Positions 1-7,086 of a stretch of 18,532 nucleotides of DNA are shown piece by piece. Each line of letters starts with the position of its first letter. The first letter of the stretch is position 1. The translations under genes and the position numbers were made by a program. The notes beneath the pieces are model-generated. The model saw only the letters and a list, made by a program, of their open reading frames with translations. It ran no database searches and was not told the DNA's origin. Source of the DNA: JAICLL01 sp035252155 (GTDB lineage: Bacteria > Planctomycetota > Planctomycetia > Pirellulales > JAICIG01). Location: the NCBI GenBank assembly GCA_035252155.1, contig DATFDL010000345.1, positions 1 to 18,532 of the forward strand, written 5' to 3'.

Positions 1-895
1 TAGTGACCTTGAGTTCTCCCAGCGTCTTCGCGACTGAGCGGGCAATCGCTGGGTCGTCATTTTCAAGCAAGGCGGTCAGCGTTGGCAGCGCCGGCTCGGC
101 GCCGCGCCCCTTCCGCTTAAGTAATTCGGCGGCGGTGACACGAACGACAAGATCGCCATCGCCAACCGCCTGGGCCAACTCTTCGGCGCTTACCGCCGAA
201 TGTCTGGCGAGGGCGGCATAAGCTTCGGCGCGGACCTGCGGGTCGGCGTCGTGTGTGGCGGCTCGCAGCGCGTCGAGGACGCCGTCGGCCTCGCGACCCA
301 TTCGGCCCAGCGCAATGGCCGCGCGGCGGCGAAGGTCGGCGTCGGAATCGCCGAGTAACTCCCCCAACTTCGAGGCGCCGGCCGCTCCTTGCGCCCGCAG
401 TGAAGCGAAGGCTTTGCTACGCACCCCAATATAATTGTCTCTCAAACTGCCGCTCAAAGCCGCGATGACGGCTTGCGGTTGCGACGATATTTTGCCCATT
501 GCGTCGACCGCCTGCTGGCGCACTCGCGGGTCAGCGTCGTCGAGCGCCGCGGTCAGCGCGTCGGCCGCGCTCTGCGCCTTAGCACCCAATCGGCCGAGGC
601 ATAGCGCGGCCAGCATCCGACCCACGTCGTCGCCCTCTTCCAGCTCAGCGATCAATTCCGGCACGACCGACGCGGGCGCATGTTGCAGGGCGTCGGCCGC
701 CAGCCGGCGTGCCGACTCGCTCTTGGCCGGATCGCGCAAGATCGCTAGGTTTTGTGCGGGCGTCCGCGTCGAGGGGCCGGGCGGCGAGCTATTGTAAAAC
801 CACCAAACCGTGATCGCCGCCACCGCGACCAAGCACGCCGCCGCCGGCGTAATCCACCGCGTCCAACCGCGGTCGAAAGTGTCCTCATCGTACAT
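1..895 (-). CDS. HEAT-repeat membrane-anchored protein, partial (runs off left edge)
   Basis: The frame is open from an ATG at 895 to position 1 with no stop, so only the N-terminal 298 residues are visible. A GGAG lies 7 bases before the ATG. The protein starts MYDEDTFDRGWTRW, then has one hydrophobic segment (about residues 17-36), then tandem HEAT-type helical repeats with recurring D-x-D-x-x-V/L-R and A-A-x-A-L-G-R motifs. It is a close paralogue of the gene immediately upstream (953-2959): the two align residue by residue over the whole visible part. By analogy the missing C-terminus may carry leucine-rich repeats. HEAT repeats usually form protein-protein scaffolds; the hydrophobic anchor suggests the repeats lie outside the cytoplasmic membrane. 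It lies 57 bp after its paralogue on the same strand, so co-transcription is likely. No partner or enzymatic role can be given. Confidence 0.88.
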   Translation of the reverse strand, partial: MYDEDTFDRGWTRWITPAAACLVAVAAITVWWFYNSSPPGPSTRTPAQNLAILRDPAKSESARRLAADALQHAPASVVPELIAELEEGDDVGRMLAALCLGRLGAKAQSAADALTAALDDADPRVRQQAVDAMGKISSQPQAVIAALSGSLRDNYIGVRSKAFASLRAQGAAGASKLGELLGDSDADLRRRAAIALGRMGREADGVLDALRAATHDADPQVRAEAYAALARHSAVSAEELAQAVGDGDLVVRVTAAELLKRKGRGAEPALPTLTALLENDDPAIARSVAKTLGELKVT

Positions 896-952
896 GGCGA
901 GTCTCCGAAAAAAACCAATGTTCGAATTCGCTCACGAGAGGACGGCTCGCGC

Positions 953-2959
953 TCAATCCGCCAGTGGGTCGTCCGAGAGTCCAACCAGCGCCTGACCATT
1001 TTCCTGCCCCTCAATGAATTGCCTAGGTTTATGCGCCTCCTGCCAGGCCGGCAGCGTTGCGAGGAGCTTTTTTTGTGCGTCGTCGCTGAAGCTTCCTTTG
1101 TCGAACCAGATCTCTCGGAGTGCGGGCAGCCCGGCCAACCGTTTCAGGCTGGCGTCGGTGATTGCCGTATGGCGAATATTCAAGGATTCTAAGTCCTGGA
1201 GTTTTGCGATCTGCGCAAGTCCCGCGTCGGTCACCGCCGCTCCATCGAACCACAGATCCCGCAAGCGAGGCAGGCGCCAAACCAATTCCTCTAAATCGCC
1301 ATCAGTGACCGATTTGCAGTTATGGCTGAGGTGCAGCAGTCGCGGCCAATGATGCACGAGCTGGACGAGGCCCTGACTGGTTATCTGGGTGTCGTAGAGC
1401 GAGAGATATTTCAGCCGCGCCAGTCCCGCGAGGTGCGTGAGGCCCGCATCGCTGATCTGTGTATGGCGAAGACTCAACCGCTCCAGTGCCATGAGGTTTC
1501 CGAGATGCTTCAAACCATCGTCGGTAATGGCGCAATGGTCGAGCGATAGCGAGCGGAGCTGCTCCATGCCGGCCAGATGAACCAGGCCCGCCGACGTGAT
1601 CTTCGTGTTGTTGAGTTGCAAGTGTGCGAGCTGCTTCAAGTTCACTAGATGGGCCAGCCCCGCGTCATCGATGGATGTTCCAGAGAGATTCAATAATTCG
1701 AGGTTCGGCAGCCTGCCGATGAGTGCCAGATTCTCGTCAGAGATGAGAGTCAGATTCTCGTCGGTAAGGTGGTATCGGCCCAGCGGATCTTCGAGAACGA
1801 GCGAGCGGACCTGGTCGGCTTCGGCGGCGAGCTTCTCGAATAGCTCCGGCGGCCTAAATTCCGCTTCCAGCCCAAGGCGAGGCAGCGCCTGTAACGCCGA
1901 CCACCCTATCTGGCTGTCGCGCATATCGCCCAGAAGCGCGAGCAGTGCCGGCACGGCGGGCCTCGCCGCGGGGCCAAGGCGGCGTAACGCGAAGACGGCC
2001 TCGCGCCTGGTTTCCTCGTCGGAGCTGTCGAGCAACTTGATGAGTCCGGCCACGGCTTCGTTGCTGGTGATCTTCAGGTCGCCCAATGCCTCAGCAGCTT
2101 TTCGGGCAATCGCGGGATCGTCGCTCGCGAGCAAGGCGATCAACTTCGGTAATGCCGGATCGGCGTTGCGCCCCATTCGCTTAAGCAGCTCGGCGGTGGT
2201 GGCCCGCACCGCTCGGTGGCCGTCGCCGACCGCCTGGGCCAATTCCTCGGCGGTCACCGCTGAGCGCTTGGCGAGCGCCGCGTAAGCCGCGGCGCGCACA
2301 TAGCCATTGACGTCCTTCATGGCGGCACGCAAGGCATCTTGGGCGGCGTCGGCTTCGCGGCCCATGCGGCCCAGCGCGATGGCCGCGCGGCGGCGCACGT
2401 CGGCGTCGGAATCGCCGAGCAAGTCGGTCAAAAAATCCGCGCCGGCCGCTCCTAGTCGGCGCAGCGAAGCGAAGGCGAGGCTGCGCACTTTCGGATCGGC
2501 GTCGCGCAGGCTGACGCTTACGGCCGCGATGACGGCTTGCGGCTGCGGCGAGATTTTGATGAGGGCGGCGAAGGCCTGTTGACGGACCCGCGGGTCGGCG
2601 TCATCGAGCGCCGCGGTCAGCGCGTCGGCCGCGCCTTGCGCCTTCGTGCCCAAGCGGCCCAAGCAAAGCGCGGCCAGCGTCCGGCCCAGCGCGTCGCCCT
2701 GTTGGAGCTCGGCAACCAGTTCTGGCACAATCGACGTCGGGGCGTGCTCCAAAGCGTCGGCCGCCAGTCGGCGCGTCGTGTCGCTCTGGGCAGGGTCTCG
2801 CAAGATCCGCGCATTCTGGACAGGACCACGCGTCGCGGGGCCGAGCGGCGCGCGGTTGTAAGACCACCCGAACGTAATCGCCGCCACGCCGATCATCACC
2901 GCCGCCGCCGGTGTGAACCACCGCGCCCAACCGCGGTCGATTGTGTCTTCGTCGTGCAT
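953..2959 (-). CDS. HEAT-repeat and leucine-rich-repeat membrane-anchored protein
   Basis: This encodes 668 residues from an ATG at 2959 preceded by GAGAGG 6 bases upstream. The frame stays open to 3094, but that extension reads through an intergenic repeat (its translation contains AAADAVAPR), and the paralogue at 895 starts at the equivalent methionine, so 2959 is the better start. Features in order: one hydrophobic segment (about residues 17-35), HEAT repeats (about 60-365), a short linker, then leucine-rich repeats (about 398-635) of the type L-x-x-L-x-L-x-x-T-x-I-T/S-D-x-G-L. Both repeat types form extended binding surfaces, so a scaffold or recognition role at the membrane or in the periplasm is inferred. 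There is no catalytic motif. It ends in TGA. It heads a two-gene minus-strand unit with its own tandem copy. Confidence 0.9.
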   Translation of the reverse strand: MHDEDTIDRGWARWFTPAAAVMIGVAAITFGWSYNRAPLGPATRGPVQNARILRDPAQSDTTRRLAADALEHAPTSIVPELVAELQQGDALGRTLAALCLGRLGTKAQGAADALTAALDDADPRVRQQAFAALIKISPQPQAVIAAVSVSLRDADPKVRSLAFASLRRLGAAGADFLTDLLGDSDADVRRRAAIALGRMGREADAAQDALRAAMKDVNGYVRAAAYAALAKRSAVTAEELAQAVGDGHRAVRATTAELLKRMGRNADPALPKLIALLASDDPAIARKAAEALGDLKITSNEAVAGLIKLLDSSDEETRREAVFALRRLGPAARPAVPALLALLGDMRDSQIGWSALQALPRLGLEAEFRPPELFEKLAAEADQVRSLVLEDPLGRYHLTDENLTLISDENLALIGRLPNLELLNLSGTSIDDAGLAHLVNLKQLAHLQLNNTKITSAGLVHLAGMEQLRSLSLDHCAITDDGLKHLGNLMALERLSLRHTQISDAGLTHLAGLARLKYLSLYDTQITSQGLVQLVHHWPRLLHLSHNCKSVTDGDLEELVWRLPRLRDLWFDGAAVTDAGLAQIAKLQDLESLNIRHTAITDASLKRLAGLPALREIWFDKGSFSDDAQKKLLATLPAWQEAHKPRQFIEGQENGQALVGLSDDPLAD

Positions 2960-3303
2960 GGCGAGCCTCTCGCAACTGACGAGGCAAATGCTCTGTCCGC
3001 CGTGAGCTGCCGGTTTAAACTGTTGCCGTAGGGCACACCTGGGTGCCACGGCATCCGCCGCGGCGCGGTTGACATCGACCCGATGTGCGAGCAATCCGCC
3101 GCGGCGGACGCCGTGCTAAGTCGGGCCGAAGAGCAGATCCGCACGGCGTCCGTCGCAGCGAAACAGGCGTGTGCCTATAGCGACGTCATTCGCGCTGCGA
3201 CGGATGCCGTGGCACCCTGGCAAATCTTTCCGCCCCTCAATCCATGCGTGATTGACCTACCCATGAGGGTCGAAGATCTGCCGACGTTACTTTTGTCCGT
3301 TTT
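2960..3303. other. Gene-free stretch between the HEAT/LRR gene and the VWA gene
   Basis: This gap of about 340 bases separates two minus-strand genes. Its middle (3041-3217) is filled by a nested inverted repeat listed separately. The part next to the HEAT/LRR gene holds its ribosome binding site. The part next to the VWA gene (3218-3303) shows no convincing terminator: there is a run of six T on the plus strand near 3300 but no stem before it. No protein-coding signal was seen. Confidence 0.7.
3041..3217. repeat. Nested inverted repeat element, copy A
   Basis: The outer arms are 3041-3073 (starting GGGTGCCACGGCATCCG) and 3185-3217 (ending CGGATGCCGTGGCACCC); they are reverse complements with only a few mismatches. 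Inside lies a second inverted pair, 3096-3115 (CGGCGGACGCCGTGC) and 3141-3160 (GCACGGCGTCCGTCGCAGCG). The 36 bases at 3125-3160 occur again, exactly reverse-complemented, at 6847-6882 in copy B. No transposase is present. A miniature mobile element or a large structured intergenic repeat fits best. Confidence 0.8.
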
Positions 3304-5268
3304 TTACAACTTAGGCAATTCTTTCTCGACCGGCTTGGCCAACTTGCGCGGCTGTTCCATGCGCCGTTGGTTCGAGGGTGGCGGAGGCGGTGGCGGCGTC
3401 GGCTTGCCGGGCTTAGCCTTGGGCGGCGGGGGCGGAGGCGCCACGTAGGCCTCTTCCACCCGGAAGCCAAAGGGGTCTTTCAGCTCGCGCTGGGCCAACA
3501 GCGCCCAGGGCGTGCCGGCGTTTTCTTTCACGCAGCGCGTCAACAGCCGCGTGGCCTCTTTGGCCGCGCGCTGGCTCTGGCTGCCATAGTGCAGCGTGGC
3601 GTCGGGCTTGAACTGCCAGCGGTTCGATTGCTTGTCGACAAAATCGGCCCCCTTGCCCTTCATCACCGCGCAGGCCCAGTTGTATTCGTAGCACCGCACG
3701 GTCATGGCCAGCAGCCGGCCATAGGTCAGGTCGTACCAGGCCCGCCAGCGCCGCGAATGCTCTTTGGCATAGGCCTGCTCCAGCCCCCGCGCGCCGAAGG
3801 GCGCCAGCGCCTGCTGCAAGACCGCGGCGTCGTAGGCCGCCGTCTCTTGGGCCTCGCGCATCTCATTGAAATACGTCTTGCCGTTGGGCGAGAACGACAG
3901 CCGCGGCGTGCCCTTCACCTTGCGCTGATGCGTGATCTCGACCGCCGCCAACACCGCCCGGCGCAACGGGCTGGCCGACGCCTGCCGAAGATACGTTTCG
4001 GGCGATTCGTAGTCGGGCAGGTAATGCCGCATCACGTCCATGTCGAAGGGCGTGCGGTCGGCGGCGTGGTCTTTGATGAAATACGCCCCGCCCGTCTCGT
4101 GGGCCAGCCGCGTGAGGGCGAACGGCCCCAGCCCGGAAACCATCGATTCGTATTGATTGCCATCGAACCAATACGGCAAGTGCAGTCGCTCTTCGCGCAC
4201 GGTGTCTGGCCCGCGGTCGACGGGCAATAGATAGGTTTTGCCGTCGGTGTGCTTGTACGACATCGTGCCTTGCTGCTTGCCGAACATCGACGACGGCCCC
4301 ACCACGTACACCGGTATGGCGTTGTTGCGGCAGAACTGCACGGCGTTTTCCAGGCGGTCGATGTCATTGCCCGACTCGTCGGTCCAGATGGCCAGCAGCA
4401 TGCGGCGGTGCTCGGTGTTTCGCTCGCGTTGATATTGCAGCACGCAACCGAGCACGGCAGAAAAGACGTTTTCCACGCCCGACTTGTCGGTGTGCACCTT
4501 GCGGATGGCTTCGACGATCTCGGCGGCGTCGGTGGTGGGTGGCGCCAGCTCTTGCATTTCGAGGCCGTAAGCCACCACGGCGCTTTTGAGCGCCTCGTCA
4601 CGCGTGCCGCCCAGGGCGTCGATCTCGTGGTAGATACGTTCCAGCCGCTCCGCGACTTCCTGGCGGTCGGCGGCCAGGCTGATCGAGGCGTCCATCAGCC
4701 AAACGACCAGGATGCGGTTTTCCTCCAGGTGGCCCATGATCTCGTCGGTCAGGCGATCGACGGCGCCTTCGACCTCGCGCACTTCGACCCCGACCGTGCC
4801 CGTCTGCACAACCACGTCGTTGATTTCAAATCCGCTCACGTCGGGCAGGGGCAGCTCAATCTCGGTCGGCGCCGCGAAATCGACCGGCTCGGGAATGTTA
4901 TCGAGCAGCGAGTCGTCGGCGCCTGTCACGACCAATGATTCGGTCGCGGCCGACAGTTGGCTATCGGCCGGCTCTTCGTCGACTTCGGCGGTAAGCTCTG
5001 GTTCGGCCAGCTCGATCGGATCTTCGGGCAGAAAGTCGGTGACGGCCAGGTGAGGCGGCGGCTCGTAGCGCCGCCCCTCGTGGATCGCGCGGCCCAGGAA
5101 GACCAGCACGGCGGCATGCACCACGGCGCTGATGACGGCGGCGGTAAAGAATCGGCCCTTGAAGGAAGTGCCTGGATCGCTGGTGCGGTAGGCCTGGCCG
5201 AGTTCGTCGGCCGGGTCGATCCACGGCTCGACGAGAAGTTCGGCCAGTCGATACCATAACGAGCGCAT
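3304..5268 (-). CDS. VWA-domain protein with single membrane anchor and proline-rich C-terminus
   Basis: The chosen ATG at 5268 has a perfect GGAGG 7 bases upstream; a GTG at 5274 in the same frame sits only one base from that site and is unlikely. The product has 654 residues. Residues about 41-60 form one membrane segment (AVISAVVHAAVLVFLG). An acidic, proline-containing linker follows to about 170. A von Willebrand factor A-like domain starts near 187: VVWLMDASIS supplies the D-x-S-x-S metal-site motif (D193, S195, S197), and a later strand reads LLAIWTDESG. The C-terminus has two blocks of consecutive prolines (about 617-640) ending in lysine-rich KPVEKELPKL. VWA domains bind partners through a divalent metal. 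The topology, with a short cytoplasmic N-terminus and a large external part, recalls TonB-like or extracytoplasmic VWA proteins. Function is unknown. It is divergent from the helicase gene. Confidence 0.88.
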   Translation of the reverse strand: MRSLWYRLAELLVEPWIDPADELGQAYRTSDPGTSFKGRFFTAAVISAVVHAAVLVFLGRAIHEGRRYEPPPHLAVTDFLPEDPIELAEPELTAEVDEEPADSQLSAATESLVVTGADDSLLDNIPEPVDFAAPTEIELPLPDVSGFEINDVVVQTGTVGVEVREVEGAVDRLTDEIMGHLEENRILVVWLMDASISLAADRQEVAERLERIYHEIDALGGTRDEALKSAVVAYGLEMQELAPPTTDAAEIVEAIRKVHTDKSGVENVFSAVLGCVLQYQRERNTEHRRMLLAIWTDESGNDIDRLENAVQFCRNNAIPVYVVGPSSMFGKQQGTMSYKHTDGKTYLLPVDRGPDTVREERLHLPYWFDGNQYESMVSGLGPFALTRLAHETGGAYFIKDHAADRTPFDMDVMRHYLPDYESPETYLRQASASPLRRAVLAAVEITHQRKVKGTPRLSFSPNGKTYFNEMREAQETAAYDAAVLQQALAPFGARGLEQAYAKEHSRRWRAWYDLTYGRLLAMTVRCYEYNWACAVMKGKGADFVDKQSNRWQFKPDATLHYGSQSQRAAKEATRLLTRCVKENAGTPWALLAQRELKDPFGFRVEEAYVAPPPPPPKAKPGKPTPPPPPPPSNQRRMEQPRKLAKPVEKELPKL

Positions 5269-5361
5269 GGTCACGCCTCCGCAGTTTTACGTCGTCTGCC
5301 CACGAAGAGTCGCTCCTTTAAGAGTATCGGCGTCGGGGGCGAATGTCGAGTAGGAACGAGG

Positions 5362-6735
5362 TTGACCAAAGACGTTTTGGCTGCTACGGTTAGAACCATT
5401 GGAAATGTTGAAACCTCGCAATTGTCGCCCGTAGGAAAAACCTTGTCGCCGCCGTCCGTCGAGTCCGAAACCGGATTCCGGAACTTATCACTCTCGCCCA
5501 CGATGCTGGCCGCGCTCGACCGCGCCGGCTATCTGGAACCGACGCCCATTCAGGCCGGCCTGATTCCGCGGGCCTTGGCGGGCGTGGACGTCATGGGCCA
5601 GGCCCGTACCGGAACCGGCAAAACCGCCGCGTTTGTCATCCCCATTCTCGAACGTCTCGAAACCCGCAAGGCCGCCCAGGGCGCGCAGGCCCTGATTCTT
5701 GTGCCCACCCGCGAGCTGGCGGTGCAGGTGCGCGACGAGATGGTCAAGCTCGCCCACGGCCGCAAAGTCCACCCGGTGGCGCTGTATGGCGGCACGCCGA
5801 TTCGCGCCCAGATCGAAAAGCTGCAGCGTGGGGCCGACTGTGTGGTGGGCACGCCCGGCCGCGTGCTCGACCACATGGCCCGCGGCACGCTGGTGCTGGA
5901 CCATCTGCGGTTCGCGGTGCTCGACGAGGCCGATCGAATGCTCGACATCGGCTTTCGCCCCGACATCGAAAAGATCTTGCGCCGCTGCCCGCAATCGCGG
6001 CAGACGCTGCTTTTGAGCGCCACGGTTCCGGCGCCGGTGGCGCGGTTGGCCACGCGCTACATGCGCGACCCGGAGACGCTCAATTTTTCGCCGACCGAAG
6101 TGTCGGTCGAGACGATCGAGCAGTTTTATTTCACCGTGGCGCCCGAGCGAAAGTTCGAGCTGCTCTACAAGCTGCTCAAGCGTGAAAACCCGCAGCAGGC
6201 GATTGTGTTTTGCCGCACCAAGCGGGGCACGGAAAAGGTTTATCGGCATCTGCAAAAGAAAATGCCGGGCGTCGATTGCATCCACGGCGACCTGCCGCAA
6301 AAAACGCGCGACCGGGTGATGCTCAGCTTCCGCGAGGGCAAAGTGCGCTGCCTCGTGGCCACCGACGTGGTGGGCCGCGGCATTGATGTCACCGGCATCT
6401 CGCACATCGTCAACTACGACATTCCGGCGTTCTGCGACGACTACGTGCATCGCGTCGGCCGGACGGGCCGCATGGGGCGCGAGGGAGTCGCCTATACGTT
6501 CGTCACGCCCGAGGAAGGCCCCGAACTGACGCGCATCGAGATGCGGATCGAGCGGCTGCTCGAGCGGGCCGACATGGAGGGTTTTGAGGCGCTACCGCGG
6601 CGGGCAGCGACCGAGGCAATAGTGGGAATGGCGCCGGCCGACGGCACTGCCGCGCCGGAGGAAGAGGTTAAAAAGCCTACGCCGATGCTGACGGGCCGCG
6701 GCCGGCCCCCGCGCCGCATTCGCCGGGCGCTGTAG
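5362..6735 (+). CDS. DEAD-box ATP-dependent RNA helicase
   Basis: This 457-residue ATP-dependent RNA-unwinding enzyme shows all the family motifs: Q motif with upstream F39 and PTPIQ (60-64), motif I ARTGTGKT (81-88), Ia PTRELA (115-120), TPGR (164-167), motif II DEAD (188-191), motif III SAT (219-221), IVFCRTKRG (281-289), motif V ATDVVGRGID (333-342) and motif VI HRVGRTGR (363-370). The C-terminal tail is short and basic (GRGRPPRRIRRAL), probably for RNA binding. The start is unusual: no ATG lies in frame before Met48, which is already inside the Q-motif region, so translation most likely begins at the TTG at 5362, with AGGA six bases upstream. Such helicases act in ribosome assembly and RNA decay; which of the paralogous types this is cannot be decided here. 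Confidence 0.96.
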   Translation: MTKDVLAATVRTIGNVETSQLSPVGKTLSPPSVESETGFRNLSLSPTMLAALDRAGYLEPTPIQAGLIPRALAGVDVMGQARTGTGKTAAFVIPILERLETRKAAQGAQALILVPTRELAVQVRDEMVKLAHGRKVHPVALYGGTPIRAQIEKLQRGADCVVGTPGRVLDHMARGTLVLDHLRFAVLDEADRMLDIGFRPDIEKILRRCPQSRQTLLLSATVPAPVARLATRYMRDPETLNFSPTEVSVETIEQFYFTVAPERKFELLYKLLKRENPQQAIVFCRTKRGTEKVYRHLQKKMPGVDCIHGDLPQKTRDRVMLSFREGKVRCLVATDVVGRGIDVTGISHIVNYDIPAFCDDYVHRVGRTGRMGREGVAYTFVTPEEGPELTRIEMRIERLLERADMEGFEALPRRAATEAIVGMAPADGTAAPEEEVKKPTPMLTGRGRPPRRIRRAL

Positions 6736-6736
6736 T

Positions 6737-6758
6737 GTCGCCTTTCGCTCCGCGAAAG
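6737..6758. repeat. Short palindromic repeat (GTCGCCTTTCGCTCCGCGAAAG)-type
   Basis: It begins one base after the helicase stop codon. It contains the self-complementary stretch CTTTCG-CTCCG-CGAAAG. The same unit, reverse-complemented, recurs inside the glycosyltransferase gene at 7350-7370 (TTTCGCGGAGCGAAAGGCGA). The position right after a stop codon could allow a 3'-end or mRNA-stability role, but there is no T-run for an intrinsic terminator. Confidence 0.65.
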
Positions 6759-6790
6759 TAGCGCTGTTGTCGCCTTTGGCGCATGTGCCT

Positions 6791-7010
6791 GGGTGCCACG
6801 GCATCCGTCGCTGCGCAGTTGACATTGCTATACGGAGACGCGCGGTCGCTGCGACGGACGCCGTGCGGATCTGCTCTTCGGCTCGACGTTGGGGCAGCTA
6901 TGCACGGCGTCCACCGCGGCGATTTGGTCGCGCGTCGGATCAATGTCAATCGCGCCGCGGCGGATGCCGTGGCACCCATCCACCGCGCCGCGGCGGATGC
7001 CGTGGCACCC
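6791..7010. repeat. Nested inverted repeat element, copy B
   Basis: The outer arms 6791-6827 and 6941-6977 are reverse complements over about 37 bases with few mismatches (GGGTGCCACGGCATCCG ... CGGATGCCGTGGCACCC). The inner parts are 6847-6882, an exact reverse complement of 3125-3160 in copy A, and 6902-6921 (GCACGGCGTCCACCGCGGCG). The right outer arm is present twice in tandem (6952-6977 and 6985-7010, separated by 7 bases), which suggests a recent local duplication. Confidence 0.8.
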
Positions 7011-7086
7011 ATCGACATAACCTTGTGCCGTGCGGCCGAATTCTCTACGATTCGCCGCCCTATTCCGCTCGTTCAAGGCTGCGCCC

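Larger units (their letters stand above)
6736..7086. other. Gene-free stretch between helicase and glycosyltransferase
   Basis: About 350 bases with no coding signal. It holds a short palindromic repeat directly after the helicase stop (6737-6758) and then a nested inverted repeat (6791-7010), both listed separately. The last 75 bases before the glycosyltransferase must contain its promoter, but no convincing -35/-10 pair could be chosen. Confidence 0.7.

Noticed and set aside
2960..3094. N-terminal extension of the HEAT/LRR protein to 3094
   Set aside because: It translates an intergenic repeat. The tandem paralogue starts at the equivalent of 2959, which has a ribosome site.
3041..3217. 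CRISPR-like repeats
   Set aside because: Arms are inverted and unevenly spaced, there are no regular spacers, and no cas genes are present.
3367..4230. 287-residue plus-strand frame within the VWA gene
   Set aside because: Low-complexity shadow of the proline-rich and VWA coding sequence.
5488..6450. 320-residue frame opposite the helicase
   Set aside because: Antisense shadow of a gene with every helicase motif; composition rich in His, Arg and Gln.
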